12,632 nucleotides of DNA from Sporomusa silvacetica DSM 10669 (GTDB lineage: Bacteria; Bacillota; Negativicutes; Sporomusales; Sporomusaceae): contig NZ_LSLK01000022.1 in assembly GCF_002257705.1 (NCBI RefSeq), forward strand, positions 1 through 12,632. The letters run 5' to 3'. Each line of letters begins with the position of its first letter. Positions within the stretch are counted from its first letter, which is position 1. The notes beneath the pieces are model-generated. The model was not told where the DNA came from. It did no database searches and saw nothing but the letters and a program-made list of their open reading frames with translations. A program made the position numbers and the translations under genes. Shown here piece by piece: positions 5,825 through 12,632 of the stretch.

Positions 5825-8800
5825 GCGCTTTGACTCTAAAATACCTGGAGAAACCCTACTTAGTATTGTCATTTGTCTTATTAATGGCTATTGTGGGAAT
5901 TATTGGCTATGTTAAGATGCCGCTTAATATGTATCCAGATAGTGACCATCCACAAATCACAATTATTACTGTTGAAACTGGAGCTTCGGCATCAGACGTT
6001 GAAACAAAAATCGGACGAACCATAGAAAAAGAAATGGCTACCCTAGGTGAAGTTTTGAAAGTAACCTCAGTGAGTAAGGATGAGGTATCGGTAGTAACCG
6101 TTGAATTTGACTATACCAAAACCCTGGATTCGGCTGCCACAGACGTATCTAATGCACTCAGCAAAATTACCGGAAAATTGCCTGCCGACATTCGCCAGCC
6201 GCAAATCTTTAAAATCAGTCAGGCAACACAGCCAACGCTTATTCTGGCGCTTTCACCAAAAGAAAACTCAATCTTAGACATGAGTCAAATCCGTCAGCTT
6301 GCCGACAACGAAATCAAAGAAGAATTATTGCGTGTTCCCGGAATTGCGCAAGTTGAGGTATTTGGTGGTTTTCAACCAGAGTATAAAATTATTGTCAAAC
6401 CTGATCTTCTGGCGTTCCATTCGCTGACAATTAGTGATGTAGCAGCGGCACTTAGTGCAAATAACGTCAATGTACCCAACGGCCTGATCATAAAATCTTC
6501 TGGGCAATATTTGCTTAAAACACAAGGGGAATTCAAACATCCTGAAGAGGCGAATCATATTATCATTGCTCGTAAGCAGACCGGAGATGTCTATCTGCGA
6601 GACGTGGCCGAGATTACCCGCGGGATTGTTGAGCCGCAATCAGGTTATCACGGAAACAGTCGGGAAGCCATCGGTTTGAGTATTTTGCGTGCTCCTTCCG
6701 GAGTTGCCATGGATAGTATCACTGCTGTAGAAAAATATCTGCCTATACTCAAAGATAAATATCCGGGGATTCAGTTTGCAATTAGTGATACCCAGGGAAC
6801 TCTTATTCGCACAAGTGTCAGTAATATGGAGGAATCGTTGTTTGAGGCAATCTTGCTGACTGTAGGCGTAGTATTTTTGTTCCTTGCCAATATGCGCATC
6901 ACGTTATTAGCTGCTGTTTCTATTCCGTTTACCTATCTTATTACCTTCGGAATCATGTGGTTAATCGGCTATGAGCTAAATACGGTAACCTTTACCGGTA
7001 TTATTCTCGCAGTCGGGATGCTGCTTGATGATGCTATTGTTGTGCTTGAAAATATTGCACGGCATTATGAGCGAATGCCTGATAGAATTAAAGAAGCCAC
7101 CTTCGGTGGAACAGAAGAGGTTTTGTTGGCAATCTTCTCAGGAACGTACGCTACTGTAATGGTATTGCTGCCGATTATTTTCATTGGTGGCTATGTTCAG
7201 GCTACAATGCGCCCATTCATTATGTCAATGTGTATTGCTTTGGTAGTATCGTATGTGGTATCTGTTACTATAATCCCCATACTGGCCCCTATGCTATTGC
7301 GTCAAGCCTTCCGGCCTAATCGAGCCGAACGGATTGCGCTATGGTTTGATGAAAAAGTGGTAACAGTTATCCAAAATACATATGTTCGACTCGTTGATGT
7401 TGCCTTGCGCCATAGGTTGGCTTTTTTAGCAGGCGGTATGGCACTGTTTATGATAAGCGCCAGTCTGATGCCAATCCTGGGACGGGATCTAATGTCTTCC
7501 ATGGACGCCGGTATTATTAAAATTAACTTTGAAACCGATACAGATATGTCCCTGGCGGCCACTGAGCAAGTAGCAACAAAGATAGAGCAAGTGATTGCCG
7601 AGGTGCCTGGTGTTGACTCTGTCTCGACAATCATGGGTTCTGAAGCAGGGATTGTCAGCTTTGGCAGTGGAAAGATACCTCAGCAGGGGTATATAACAAT
7701 TAATCTTGTTGACAGATTTAAAAGAAGTCAGACCATCTGGGAGATTGAAAACAAACTGCGTACACAGTTTGCGCAAATACCAGGGCTAAAATATGTAGAT
7801 GTTTACGATTTTGGCGCAACAGCTATGGCGAGTATAAAGGCCCCGGTATCGCTGCTTATTACCGGACCAGACCGCATGGTACTAGATTCAATCGGGGAAC
7901 AAGTATATGATCGGATGTTAAACGTTCCCGGCCTTACCAGTGTATCGCGTAGCTGGACCCACGATAAAGCCGAAATCAACTTCGTGTTGAATAAGGAAAA
8001 GTGCTCGCTGTATGAGATATCTCCTGCCAATGTATCAAACCAAATTGCCAATGTGGTTGGCGGGATGTCTGCCTCAACCTTCCGCATTGATCAGGAAGAC
8101 GGCATAGGACTAAGAATTTCTTATCCGGCAGAACAACGTGATCATATAAGTAAGCTAAAAAATGTCATGATTGTTACCCCAAAAGGTTTGACTCCGTTAG
8201 AGTCATTAGGAACGTTTTCTCGTAAAAAAATTCCCACCCTTTATACACGGCAAGATATGCAAAACACATTAGAGGTTTATGGCTATCGCGAAAAAACGGC
8301 GATTACCTATCTGGATAAAGGTATCCAGAAGGAATTGGCCGACATTGAACTGCCAGAAGGATATGCCATCACCCAAGAAGGTGACCTGCAGCAAATGCAA
8401 GCGTCATTTGGGGCCATGAGCGGCGCAATGGGAATTGGCATGTTGCTCCTTTATTTCAGCTTGGTTCCGGCCTTTAGCTCGTTTATTCATCCGATGACCA
8501 TTATGTCGGCCATTCCATTAGGCATGATTGGTTCTATCTGGGCGCTGATGCTGAGCGGCAAACATTCCTCTATGCCGGCATTTATGGGCATGATTTTGCT
8601 TGCCGGGATTGTTGTGAAAAATTCCATCCTTCTCATTGACTTCATTATCGTAGAACGTAGTCAAGGTAGTGATATGAAGCAGGCCATTATGGATAGTGTG
8701 AGGGTTAGGACTCGACCAATTTTGATGACTGCATTTGGAACTGCGTTTGGTATGGCACCGATAGCTTTAGAATGGGCAGTGGGACTGGAGAGACTATCGC

Positions 8801-8964
8801 CTCTGGCTATTGTAGCTATCGGGGGATTACTTGTTTCTACCTTTTTAACTTTGGTGTTCGTGCCAATATTATATACACTTTTTGAGGATATGAAGGGTAA
8901 ATTTGGTGGCTTTTTTCGCAGTAATCATGCGGGTATCGCTAAATCTGAGTCAAGTTCAAGATAA
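5821..8964 (+). CDS. RND efflux pump inner-membrane transporter (AcrB-type), 1047 aa
   Basis: A full-length RND permease. The TTG start at 5821 overlaps the adaptor stop (TTGA, 5821-5824) with AGGAG 9 bases upstream, so translation is coupled. TM1 (about 11-29) is followed by the periplasmic porter motif with MPLNMYPDSDHPQI. TM4 contains VGMLLDDAIVVLENI with D403 and D404, matching the proton-relay aspartates of AcrB (D407/D408). TM10 contains VVKNSILLIDF with K933 (AcrB K940), and RVRTRPILMTAFGTAFGM follows. The two-fold repeat and both large periplasmic loops are present, so it should be a working proton antiporter. The aspartate pair and sequence style suggest a hydrophobic/drug (HAE-like) pump more than a metal (HME) pump, but substrate cannot be assigned. 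A decayed paralogue fragment lies at 226-423. Confidence 0.96.
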   Translation: MSALTLKYLEKPYLVLSFVLLMAIVGIIGYVKMPLNMYPDSDHPQITIITVETGASASDVETKIGRTIEKEMATLGEVLKVTSVSKDEVSVVTVEFDYTKTLDSAATDVSNALSKITGKLPADIRQPQIFKISQATQPTLILALSPKENSILDMSQIRQLADNEIKEELLRVPGIAQVEVFGGFQPEYKIIVKPDLLAFHSLTISDVAAALSANNVNVPNGLIIKSSGQYLLKTQGEFKHPEEANHIIIARKQTGDVYLRDVAEITRGIVEPQSGYHGNSREAIGLSILRAPSGVAMDSITAVEKYLPILKDKYPGIQFAISDTQGTLIRTSVSNMEESLFEAILLTVGVVFLFLANMRITLLAAVSIPFTYLITFGIMWLIGYELNTVTFTGIILAVGMLLDDAIVVLENIARHYERMPDRIKEATFGGTEEVLLAIFSGTYATVMVLLPIIFIGGYVQATMRPFIMSMCIALVVSYVVSVTIIPILAPMLLRQAFRPNRAERIALWFDEKVVTVIQNTYVRLVDVALRHRLAFLAGGMALFMISASLMPILGRDLMSSMDAGIIKINFETDTDMSLAATEQVATKIEQVIAEVPGVDSVSTIMGSEAGIVSFGSGKIPQQGYITINLVDRFKRSQTIWEIENKLRTQFAQIPGLKYVDVYDFGATAMASIKAPVSLLITGPDRMVLDSIGEQVYDRMLNVPGLTSVSRSWTHDKAEINFVLNKEKCSLYEISPANVSNQIANVVGGMSASTFRIDQEDGIGLRISYPAEQRDHISKLKNVMIVTPKGLTPLESLGTFSRKKIPTLYTRQDMQNTLEVYGYREKTAITYLDKGIQKELADIELPEGYAITQEGDLQQMQASFGAMSGAMGIGMLLLYFSLVPAFSSFIHPMTIMSAIPLGMIGSIWALMLSGKHSSMPAFMGMILLAGIVVKNSILLIDFIIVERSQGSDMKQAIMDSVRVRTRPILMTAFGTAFGMAPIALEWAVGLERLSPLAIVAIGGLLVSTFLTLVFVPILYTLFEDMKGKFGGFFRSNHAGIAKSESSSR

Positions 8965-8976
8965 GGAGACATCAAC

Positions 8977-9472
8977 GTGGAAATAATAATTGAAGGATCG
9001 GCCAGAGATCTCGCTTCCATATTCTCCCGTATTCAAACACACCGGCTTTTTCATAACTCTGCAGCAGGCGTGGGCGGCGCCTAAACCATCAACTCTGCAC
9101 CTAATCAATAATCGATCCGAAACAGTGTGGGTAGCGATTAGCAATTGGGATTTCGACAGAAACACTCAGTTTACCAAAGGCTGGTATGCTGTTAAGCCGA
9201 ATAGCAGTATAACTATCCCGGTTGGACCTAATCTCGATTACGAGCGAAGCATCTACCTTTATGCCAAATCCAATACCCATGTGTGGGAAGGCACTTTAGC
9301 CGAACTTGGCGAATGTGATGATAGAGTTACAGAACGCGTTGTCCGTACAGACACAAAGTTCGAATACTGGGGTAAAGGAGGATGGCAACAAAGCTGGAAA
9401 GATTGGAAAAGGTGCCTATTCATTTCGACGAATAGTGATGAGAATGGTAATTTTACATACACCTTTGATTAA
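8977..9472 (+). CDS. Secreted DUF1036-like protein, 5' end doubtful
   Basis: The main frame (from TTG 8990) encodes a 160-residue product. A signal-peptide-like stretch, TGFFITLQQAWAAPK with a cleavage site after AWA or AWAA, is followed by LHLINNRSETVWVAISNW, a GWYAVKPNSSITI segment and SIYLYAKSN. This pattern resembles DUF1036 proteins, small secreted beta-rich domains. The start is a problem. A GTG at 8977 has a textbook SD (AAGGAG, 8 bases before) but lies in another frame that stops at about 9083, while TTG 8990 follows a stop directly and has no SD. If the GTG is right, one extra base between about 9015 and 9040 has shifted the frame. It starts 12 bases after the pump stop, so it belongs to that operon. 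Its function is unknown; an envelope or periplasmic role is likely. Confidence 0.65.
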
Positions 9473-9776
9473 ATAAGGGCAAAGCCAGATGCAACTCCTC
9501 AATAAATAGTTACTTTTTCGCTGCGTGGACCTTGGGAATTAGCAATCATGGCGGTTAAGACAATCTCCTGTGAGGTCAATGTAGGCGGTATTATTTGTCA
9601 TCGTTGGTTTTTGTGGTTATCGAATACTCTTTGTTGGTGATGGTACCAGCATATTTTGACGCTTAAAATATAAAACAAAAAGGAGGGTCGGTGGATATAA
9701 TGATTATCTTGTAAAACTGAACTCTTTGATTTCTTTTTATAGATATAAATCCAATGTTAATAATAGGAGGGAAAAA
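9473..9776 (+). other. Non-coding gap with an SD-led mini-ORF
   Basis: No credible gene is seen in these 304 bases. The only coding-like signal is a perfect SD (AGGAGG, 9681-9686) in front of GTG 9691 and ATG 9700, which share a frame that stops after eight and five codons respectively (stop 9712-9714). It may be a leader peptide, or the surviving start of a deleted gene. No convincing terminator for the DUF1036-like gene and no good promoter for the TonB-like gene could be picked out. Confidence 0.45.
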
Positions 9777-10157
9777 ATGTTACCTGCAAAGAAAAAGTGG
9801 CTTCAATTGTTTGGCGTTTTAATGATTGCTATCATTATTTTGCCTCAGTATGTAATGGCGGCACCAGCTGTTGTCCGTGTCTCTGAAGAAAAAATGGCAG
9901 CGAACCTGATCTACCAACCAAAACCGATTTACCCCAATATAGCTAAAATAAACCATGTCCAGGGAAAGGTAATTATGCTAGCATTGATTTCAACTACGGG
10001 AGAAGTCGAAGAGCTTCGACTTATTAGTGGACATCAGTTACTAGCACCACTGGCTATGGAGGCTGTGAAAAAATGGAAGTATAAGCCGTATTTGATTGAA
10101 GAGAAGCCAGTAAAGGTGAACACGACAGTAACTGTAGCATTTACTTTGCCCCAATAA
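9777..10157 (+). CDS. Secreted TonB C-terminal-domain protein, 126 aa
   Basis: ATG 9777 lies 6 bases after the SD AATAGGAGGG; an earlier in-frame start would skip this SD. Residues 1-28 are a signal sequence (KKKWLQ, then a hydrophobic core VLMIAIIILPQYVMA, cleavage before AP). The rest is a TonB C-terminal fold: YPNIAKINHVQGKVIMLALI, then GEVEELRLISGHQLL, AMEAVKKWKYKPYL and KVNTTVTVAFTL. A complete TonB has a membrane anchor and a long proline-rich spacer, and this protein has neither, so it is a bare CTD. It may act as a periplasmic or lipid-attached partner of TonB-dependent receptors or secretins, or bind peptidoglycan. If the signal is not cleaved, it would be a very short TonB. No ExbB/ExbD genes are in the window. 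Confidence 0.88.
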   Translation: MLPAKKKWLQLFGVLMIAIIILPQYVMAAPAVVRVSEEKMAANLIYQPKPIYPNIAKINHVQGKVIMLALISTTGEVEELRLISGHQLLAPLAMEAVKKWKYKPYLIEEKPVKVNTTVTVAFTLPQ

Positions 10158-10198
10158 ACAGGAAAAATATTGTATCAGTAGATGTGATAGGCGGTTTT

Positions 10199-10236
10199 TT
10201 AAAAAATGAAACCGATGTGGATCAGTCATTTTTTAA
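10199..10236. repeat. AT-rich hairpin after the TonB-like gene
   Basis: TTAAAAAATGA (10199-10209) and TCATTTTTTAA (10226-10236) are perfect 11-bp arms around a 16-base loop, 41 bases after the gene's stop. It contains only two G/C pairs, so it would terminate transcription poorly in spite of the T-rich arm. Confidence 0.35.
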
Positions 10237-10285
10237 TATGTTTTTATGATCGGAAGCAAAGAATAGTTCTTTGTATCCAAAAGAC

Positions 10286-10350
10286 GGATTTGCAAGGGCA
10301 CGGATCGCCTCCACCAATCAAATCCGGAATAATGAAAAACCCGCGAATTT
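10286..10350. repeat. Dispersed repeat, copy 1 (tmRNA-tail-like)
   Basis: Bases 10286-10330 match 12324-12368 at 41 of 45 positions. After seven unlike bases, both copies continue with the same 13 bases (AACCCGCGAATTT, here 10338-10350). The unit has outer arms GGATTTG (10286-10292) and CAAATCC (10319-10325). Its centre, CGCCTCCACCA (10306-10316), is what Firmicute tmRNA (ssrA) genes commonly have as their last bases. No whole tmRNA is present. It may be a decayed attachment site or a mobile hairpin repeat. Confidence 0.75.
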
Positions 10351-10361
10351 CGCGGGTTTTT
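10335..10361. terminator. Bidirectional terminator between tonB-like gene and RNase
   Basis: AAAAACCCGCGAA and TTCGCGGGTTTTT form a near-perfect 12-13 bp stem with a minimal loop, A-rich on one side and T-rich on the other. It lies between the convergent TonB-like gene and RNase gene and can stop transcription from both. Its 5' half belongs to repeat copy 1; in copy 2 the 3' arm is missing. Confidence 0.88.
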
Positions 10362-10376
10362 GCTGTTTATTTGAAA

Positions 10377-11849
10377 TTATATCTTCTTAAAATCAATATG
10401 CCCTTGTTCTACATTTGTGTGTATTAATTGTACTCGAACTCTCTGACCGACACTTTCGCCTGCAAAGTGGCCTATAAGTTTTCCTTCAACAGGTGGATGT
10501 AGCAGGCGAGCCCAGGTTCCTTTTTCAGCTGCGCCAGTAATGATCGCATCAAATTTTTCCCCAATTCGTGATTCGAGCAGTATCGCTGCGGCGGATTTTG
10601 ATACCTGCCGTTCCACTTTCTGTGCGACATTTTCAGCATAGGTGCAGTGCTTTGCAAGCAATTCAAGTTCATCAATTTGATAAGGAATCGGACTTCCTGA
10701 TATCGCTGCTTTCAGTAAACGTTGCGTAATTAAATCCGGATACCTGCGGTTGGGAGCTGTGGAATGAGCATAATCTTTGACTGCTAGGCCAAAGTGTCCG
10801 AAGGACGTGTCACCTGGAACTTCGACAACATATTCGCCAGCACCCATTAACTTAATAATACTGAGAGAAAGATCAGGAAAACGAAGAAGATCAGCGGCTT
10901 TTGCAGCTGTCAGAAATTTTTCTAACGCTTTTGGATCGGCATCTCTAGGCAACGCAAAGTTATGTTGCCTAGCAATCTCGACGATCTGCTCCCATTTTTT
11001 TGGTGTTCGAACAACGCGTCTGAGAGACGGAGATTTTTTTGCCTCAAGGTACCGTGCGGTTACACCGTTAGCCGCAATCATAAAATCCTCAATTATCTCT
11101 CTAGCACTATTACGTTTTTGTACTTCGAAATCTTTGATCTCATCAGTATCAAAGATAGGACGAGCTTCTATCGTTTCAAAATCAAGCGCACCATGCATAT
11201 GTCGGAGCGCTTTCAGCTTTTGTGCTACCTGATACTGCAACCGGATATTATCGGCAAGCCCAGGCACTACGGCTATTGCTTGCGGTATTGGTCCATTACC
11301 GTCCAGCCAGGCAGCAACACTGTTGTACGTTAACTTAGCACGATTGCGGACAATTGCTCTATAAATATCTGAACTAAGTATTGTTCCATTATCAGTAATG
11401 ACAATTTCAATAACGATGGCAAGTCGATCTACTTCATAATTAAGGGAGGTAAGATCATACGAGAGTTTTTCAGGAAGCATTGGAAATATTTGTGCAGCAG
11501 TATACACCGAAGTGGTATTATGCTGTGCATGTTGATCTATTGCTGATGACTTCTTTACAAAAGTGTCCACATCTGCGATAGCAACAAGAACCTTCACGGC
11601 TTCTCCTGGTATCACGACAGATACGGTAAGCTGATCCAAGTCGTTCGAATCATCATTATCTATTGAACACCATAAAAGATTTCTGAGATCATGTACTGAT
11701 TTTTCAAGTTTGACAATGTCTTCGGGAAGTGCGTTCAGTTCGGCAATAGCTTGAGGAGAAAAGTCCGGAAAAAGCCCTCTTTCAAGCATTACCTGACGCG
11801 CAATTCGCTGTAGGCTGGAACGATGGTGTCTATCATTTGTACTACTCAT
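10377..11849 (-). CDS. Compact RNase II/R-family (RNB) exoribonuclease, 490 aa
   Basis: ATG 11849 follows the SD AAGGGGGT by 5-6 bases. Residues about 55-400 form an RNB catalytic domain. The first active-site block is SIDNDDSNDLDQ: D64, D70 and D72 correspond to D201, D207 and D209 of E. coli RNase II, while the fourth aspartate (D210) is a glutamine here. The second block, YAHSTAPNRRYPDL (about 359-373), keeps the RRYPDL signature. The C-terminal about 70 residues look like an S1/OB RNA-binding domain. The cold-shock domains that precede RNB in RNase R and RNase II are missing, so it belongs to a short subfamily like Deinococcus RNase II. It degrades RNA 3' to 5'. It stands alone on this strand between two repeat copies. 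Confidence 0.93.
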   Translation of the reverse strand: MSSTNDRHHRSSLQRIARQVMLERGLFPDFSPQAIAELNALPEDIVKLEKSVHDLRNLLWCSIDNDDSNDLDQLTVSVVIPGEAVKVLVAIADVDTFVKKSSAIDQHAQHNTTSVYTAAQIFPMLPEKLSYDLTSLNYEVDRLAIVIEIVITDNGTILSSDIYRAIVRNRAKLTYNSVAAWLDGNGPIPQAIAVVPGLADNIRLQYQVAQKLKALRHMHGALDFETIEARPIFDTDEIKDFEVQKRNSAREIIEDFMIAANGVTARYLEAKKSPSLRRVVRTPKKWEQIVEIARQHNFALPRDADPKALEKFLTAAKAADLLRFPDLSLSIIKLMGAGEYVVEVPGDTSFGHFGLAVKDYAHSTAPNRRYPDLITQRLLKAAISGSPIPYQIDELELLAKHCTYAENVAQKVERQVSKSAAAILLESRIGEKFDAIITGAAEKGTWARLLHPPVEGKLIGHFAGESVGQRVRVQLIHTNVEQGHIDFKKI

Positions 11850-11945
11850 GTTTTACCCCCTTGTATAATAGCTCTCCACTGTTTGATTCGCATCCTTGAC
11901 TCCGTATAGTTAGTGATGTAGTCGTTTTCACCCCTAATGACATAA

Positions 11946-11978
11946 AAGGTGCTATCTCAAACGCTGAGGCAGCACCTT
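11946..11978. terminator. Strong hairpin upstream of the RNase gene
   Basis: AAGGTGCT (11946-11953) pairs with AGCACCTT (11971-11978), and an inner CTCA/TGAG stem closes a 5-base loop. The minus-strand side ends in TTTTA, the plus-strand side in CTTCTTCT. It could end a minus-strand transcript arriving from the right, or act as an attenuator about 95 bases upstream of the RNase ATG. No gene that it would terminate is evident. Confidence 0.6.
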
Positions 11979-12323
11979 CTTCTGCAAGATGGTCATTCTC
12001 CAATTGGTTAACAATGTCACTGCTAATATGTATAGGCTTTAGATTGACACAATAGGTATACCTGCGAAAAAGAGTATTCGAGCAATGAGTTTTTTCGGCA
12101 TGATTTATTTCATTGATGGCTCGTTTAAAAAAACAAGCGTGCAATTATGAGGATTTCCTTCAGAATATTCGACCTGTGGAGATTGTTTCCTGCTAATTGT
12201 AGTTCAAAATAATAGATATTACAAATAAGTAGTATATTTCAAAGCGAATTCATTTTTGATAATTAACTAGGGTACCCACATACGTAGTGTCGCGCAAAGT
12301 GTTGTGTTAATTATAAAATAGGT

Positions 12324-12411
12324 GGATTTGCAAGGTCGTGGTTCGCCTCCACCAATCAAATCCGGAATGCCTTGTAACCCGCGAATTTTCGGATAGCTCC
12401 ACCAACCAAAT
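12324..12411. repeat. Dispersed repeat, copy 2 plus a partial third unit
   Basis: Bases 12324-12368 are the second copy of the 45-base unit, followed after seven unlike bases by AACCCGCGAATTT (12376-12388). In this copy the centre reads GTGGTTCGCCTCCACCA and can fold with a TTCG loop inside the GGATTTG/CAAATCC arms; the 3' terminator arm is gone. A partial third unit, CTCCACCAACCAAAT (12397-12411), matches the unit at 14 of 15 bases. Copies 1 and 2 are direct repeats about 2.04 kb apart around the RNase gene. Confidence 0.75.
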
Positions 12412-12632
12412 GATTTTACTAAAAATAGCAAAAATGGTGGTGTAGACAAGGAATTTGTCGGATTTAGCTTGAATAATTAAATAAGTGAGTCAGGGGACGG
12501 CAGAACAATGTCATAAAGCTTAACTGTAACAAATAGGTAAATGATTAAAGACCAGAAAAATTTAGAGAAATCGTAAAAACACTTGACTTTTTAGAAGTAT
12601 CCCAATAATCGAGATGAATACCCTTTTTAGGG

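Larger units (their letters stand above)
11850..12632. other. Long gene-poor stretch at the right end
   Basis: I see no gene I can support in these 783 bases. It holds the RNase SD (just upstream of 11849), a strong hairpin at 11946-11978, the second repeat copy at 12324-12388 with a third partial piece at 12397-12411, and very AT-rich sequence elsewhere. A 100-codon minus-strand frame (12144-11842) from a TTG runs through the hairpin and is probably not real. Bases 12582-12604 (TTGACT, then AATAAT at a short 15-base spacing) are a weak promoter-like match pointing out of the window. Confidence 0.5.

Noticed and set aside
9548..9640. Small plus-strand ORF starting MAVKTISCEV
   Set aside because: It is only about 30 codons, without an SD and without recognisable features. 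A chance frame is more likely.
10286..10330. A complete tRNA or tmRNA gene
   Set aside because: Only the last about 11 bases resemble a tmRNA end. No T-arm of proper form, anticodon arm or tag-peptide region can be found upstream.
10206..10427. Plus-strand ORF between the TonB-like gene and the RNase gene
   Set aside because: It crosses repeat copy 1, the bidirectional terminator and the end of the RNase gene, and has no SD.
11842..12144. 100-codon minus-strand ORF upstream of the RNase gene
   Set aside because: It starts at TTG, runs straight through the 11946-11978 hairpin, overlaps the RNase start, and its translation shows no domain, motif or consistent protein-like pattern. It is kept only as a remark on the gene-poor stretch.
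12267..12449. 60-codon minus-strand ORF
   Set aside because: It consists mainly of the reverse complement of repeat copy 2 and its partial third unit. It is a frame through a non-coding repeat.
12491..12500. CAGGGGACGG-type motif as a REP/transposon end
   Set aside because: A single ten-base match resembling ends of some REP-type elements, with no partner copy or transposase in the window.

Overview
The window looks like chromosome from an anaerobic diderm Firmicute of the Negativicutes, probably Sporomusaceae (Pelosinus/Sporomusa type). This is inference. The base composition is AT-rich and the Shine-Dalgarno (SD) sites are strong and Firmicute-like. The genes nevertheless encode envelope functions that need an outer membrane: a three-domain-type RND pump with its periplasmic adaptor, and a secreted TonB C-terminal-domain protein. 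No sequence search was possible, so family names rest on motifs read by eye.

Layout. (1) Positions 1-690 hold debris: the 3' end of a group II intron (domains V/VI, 49-125), a decayed about 200-bp fragment of an RND pump gene (226-423) that closely matches the intact pump gene 7.8 kb downstream, and a minus-strand ORF remnant without a start (496-651). (2) Positions 655-1537, minus strand, carry a MarR-type regulator and a 53-residue zinc-ribbon protein, ending at a hairpin terminator. (3) Positions 1538-1765 are a divergent control region with a good sigma-A-type promoter in each direction and two palindromes that could be regulator operators. (4) Positions 1766-9472, plus strand, form a long, tightly packed cluster: a class-V aminotransferase/cysteine desulfurase broken by one frameshift, two small proteins (one Cys-rich), an internal terminator, a DGC-type putative zinc-binding protein, a fusion of DGC domain, Cys-rich linker and glutaredoxin, an RND adaptor, an RND pump, and a secreted DUF1036-like protein with a doubtful 5' end. 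(5) Positions 9777-10157 encode a secreted TonB C-terminal-domain protein. (6) Positions 10377-11849, minus strand, encode a compact RNase II/R-family (RNB) exoribonuclease. It is flanked by two copies of a 45-bp repeat whose centre resembles the 3' end of a tmRNA gene. (7) Positions 11850-12632 are non-coding as far as I can see, apart from a strong hairpin and the second repeat copy.

How the genes may work together (inference). The divergent MarR-type regulator carries a cysteine cluster. It faces a cluster rich in cysteine chemistry: a desulfurase, CxxC small proteins, DGC proteins and a glutaredoxin fusion. These precede a proton-driven tripartite pump that lacks its own outer-membrane channel gene. 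The arrangement suggests a thiol, sulfur or metal(loid) stress-response and export module. The substrate cannot be read from the sequence. The frameshift in the desulfurase means either that the module is decaying in this strain or that the sequence has an error there.
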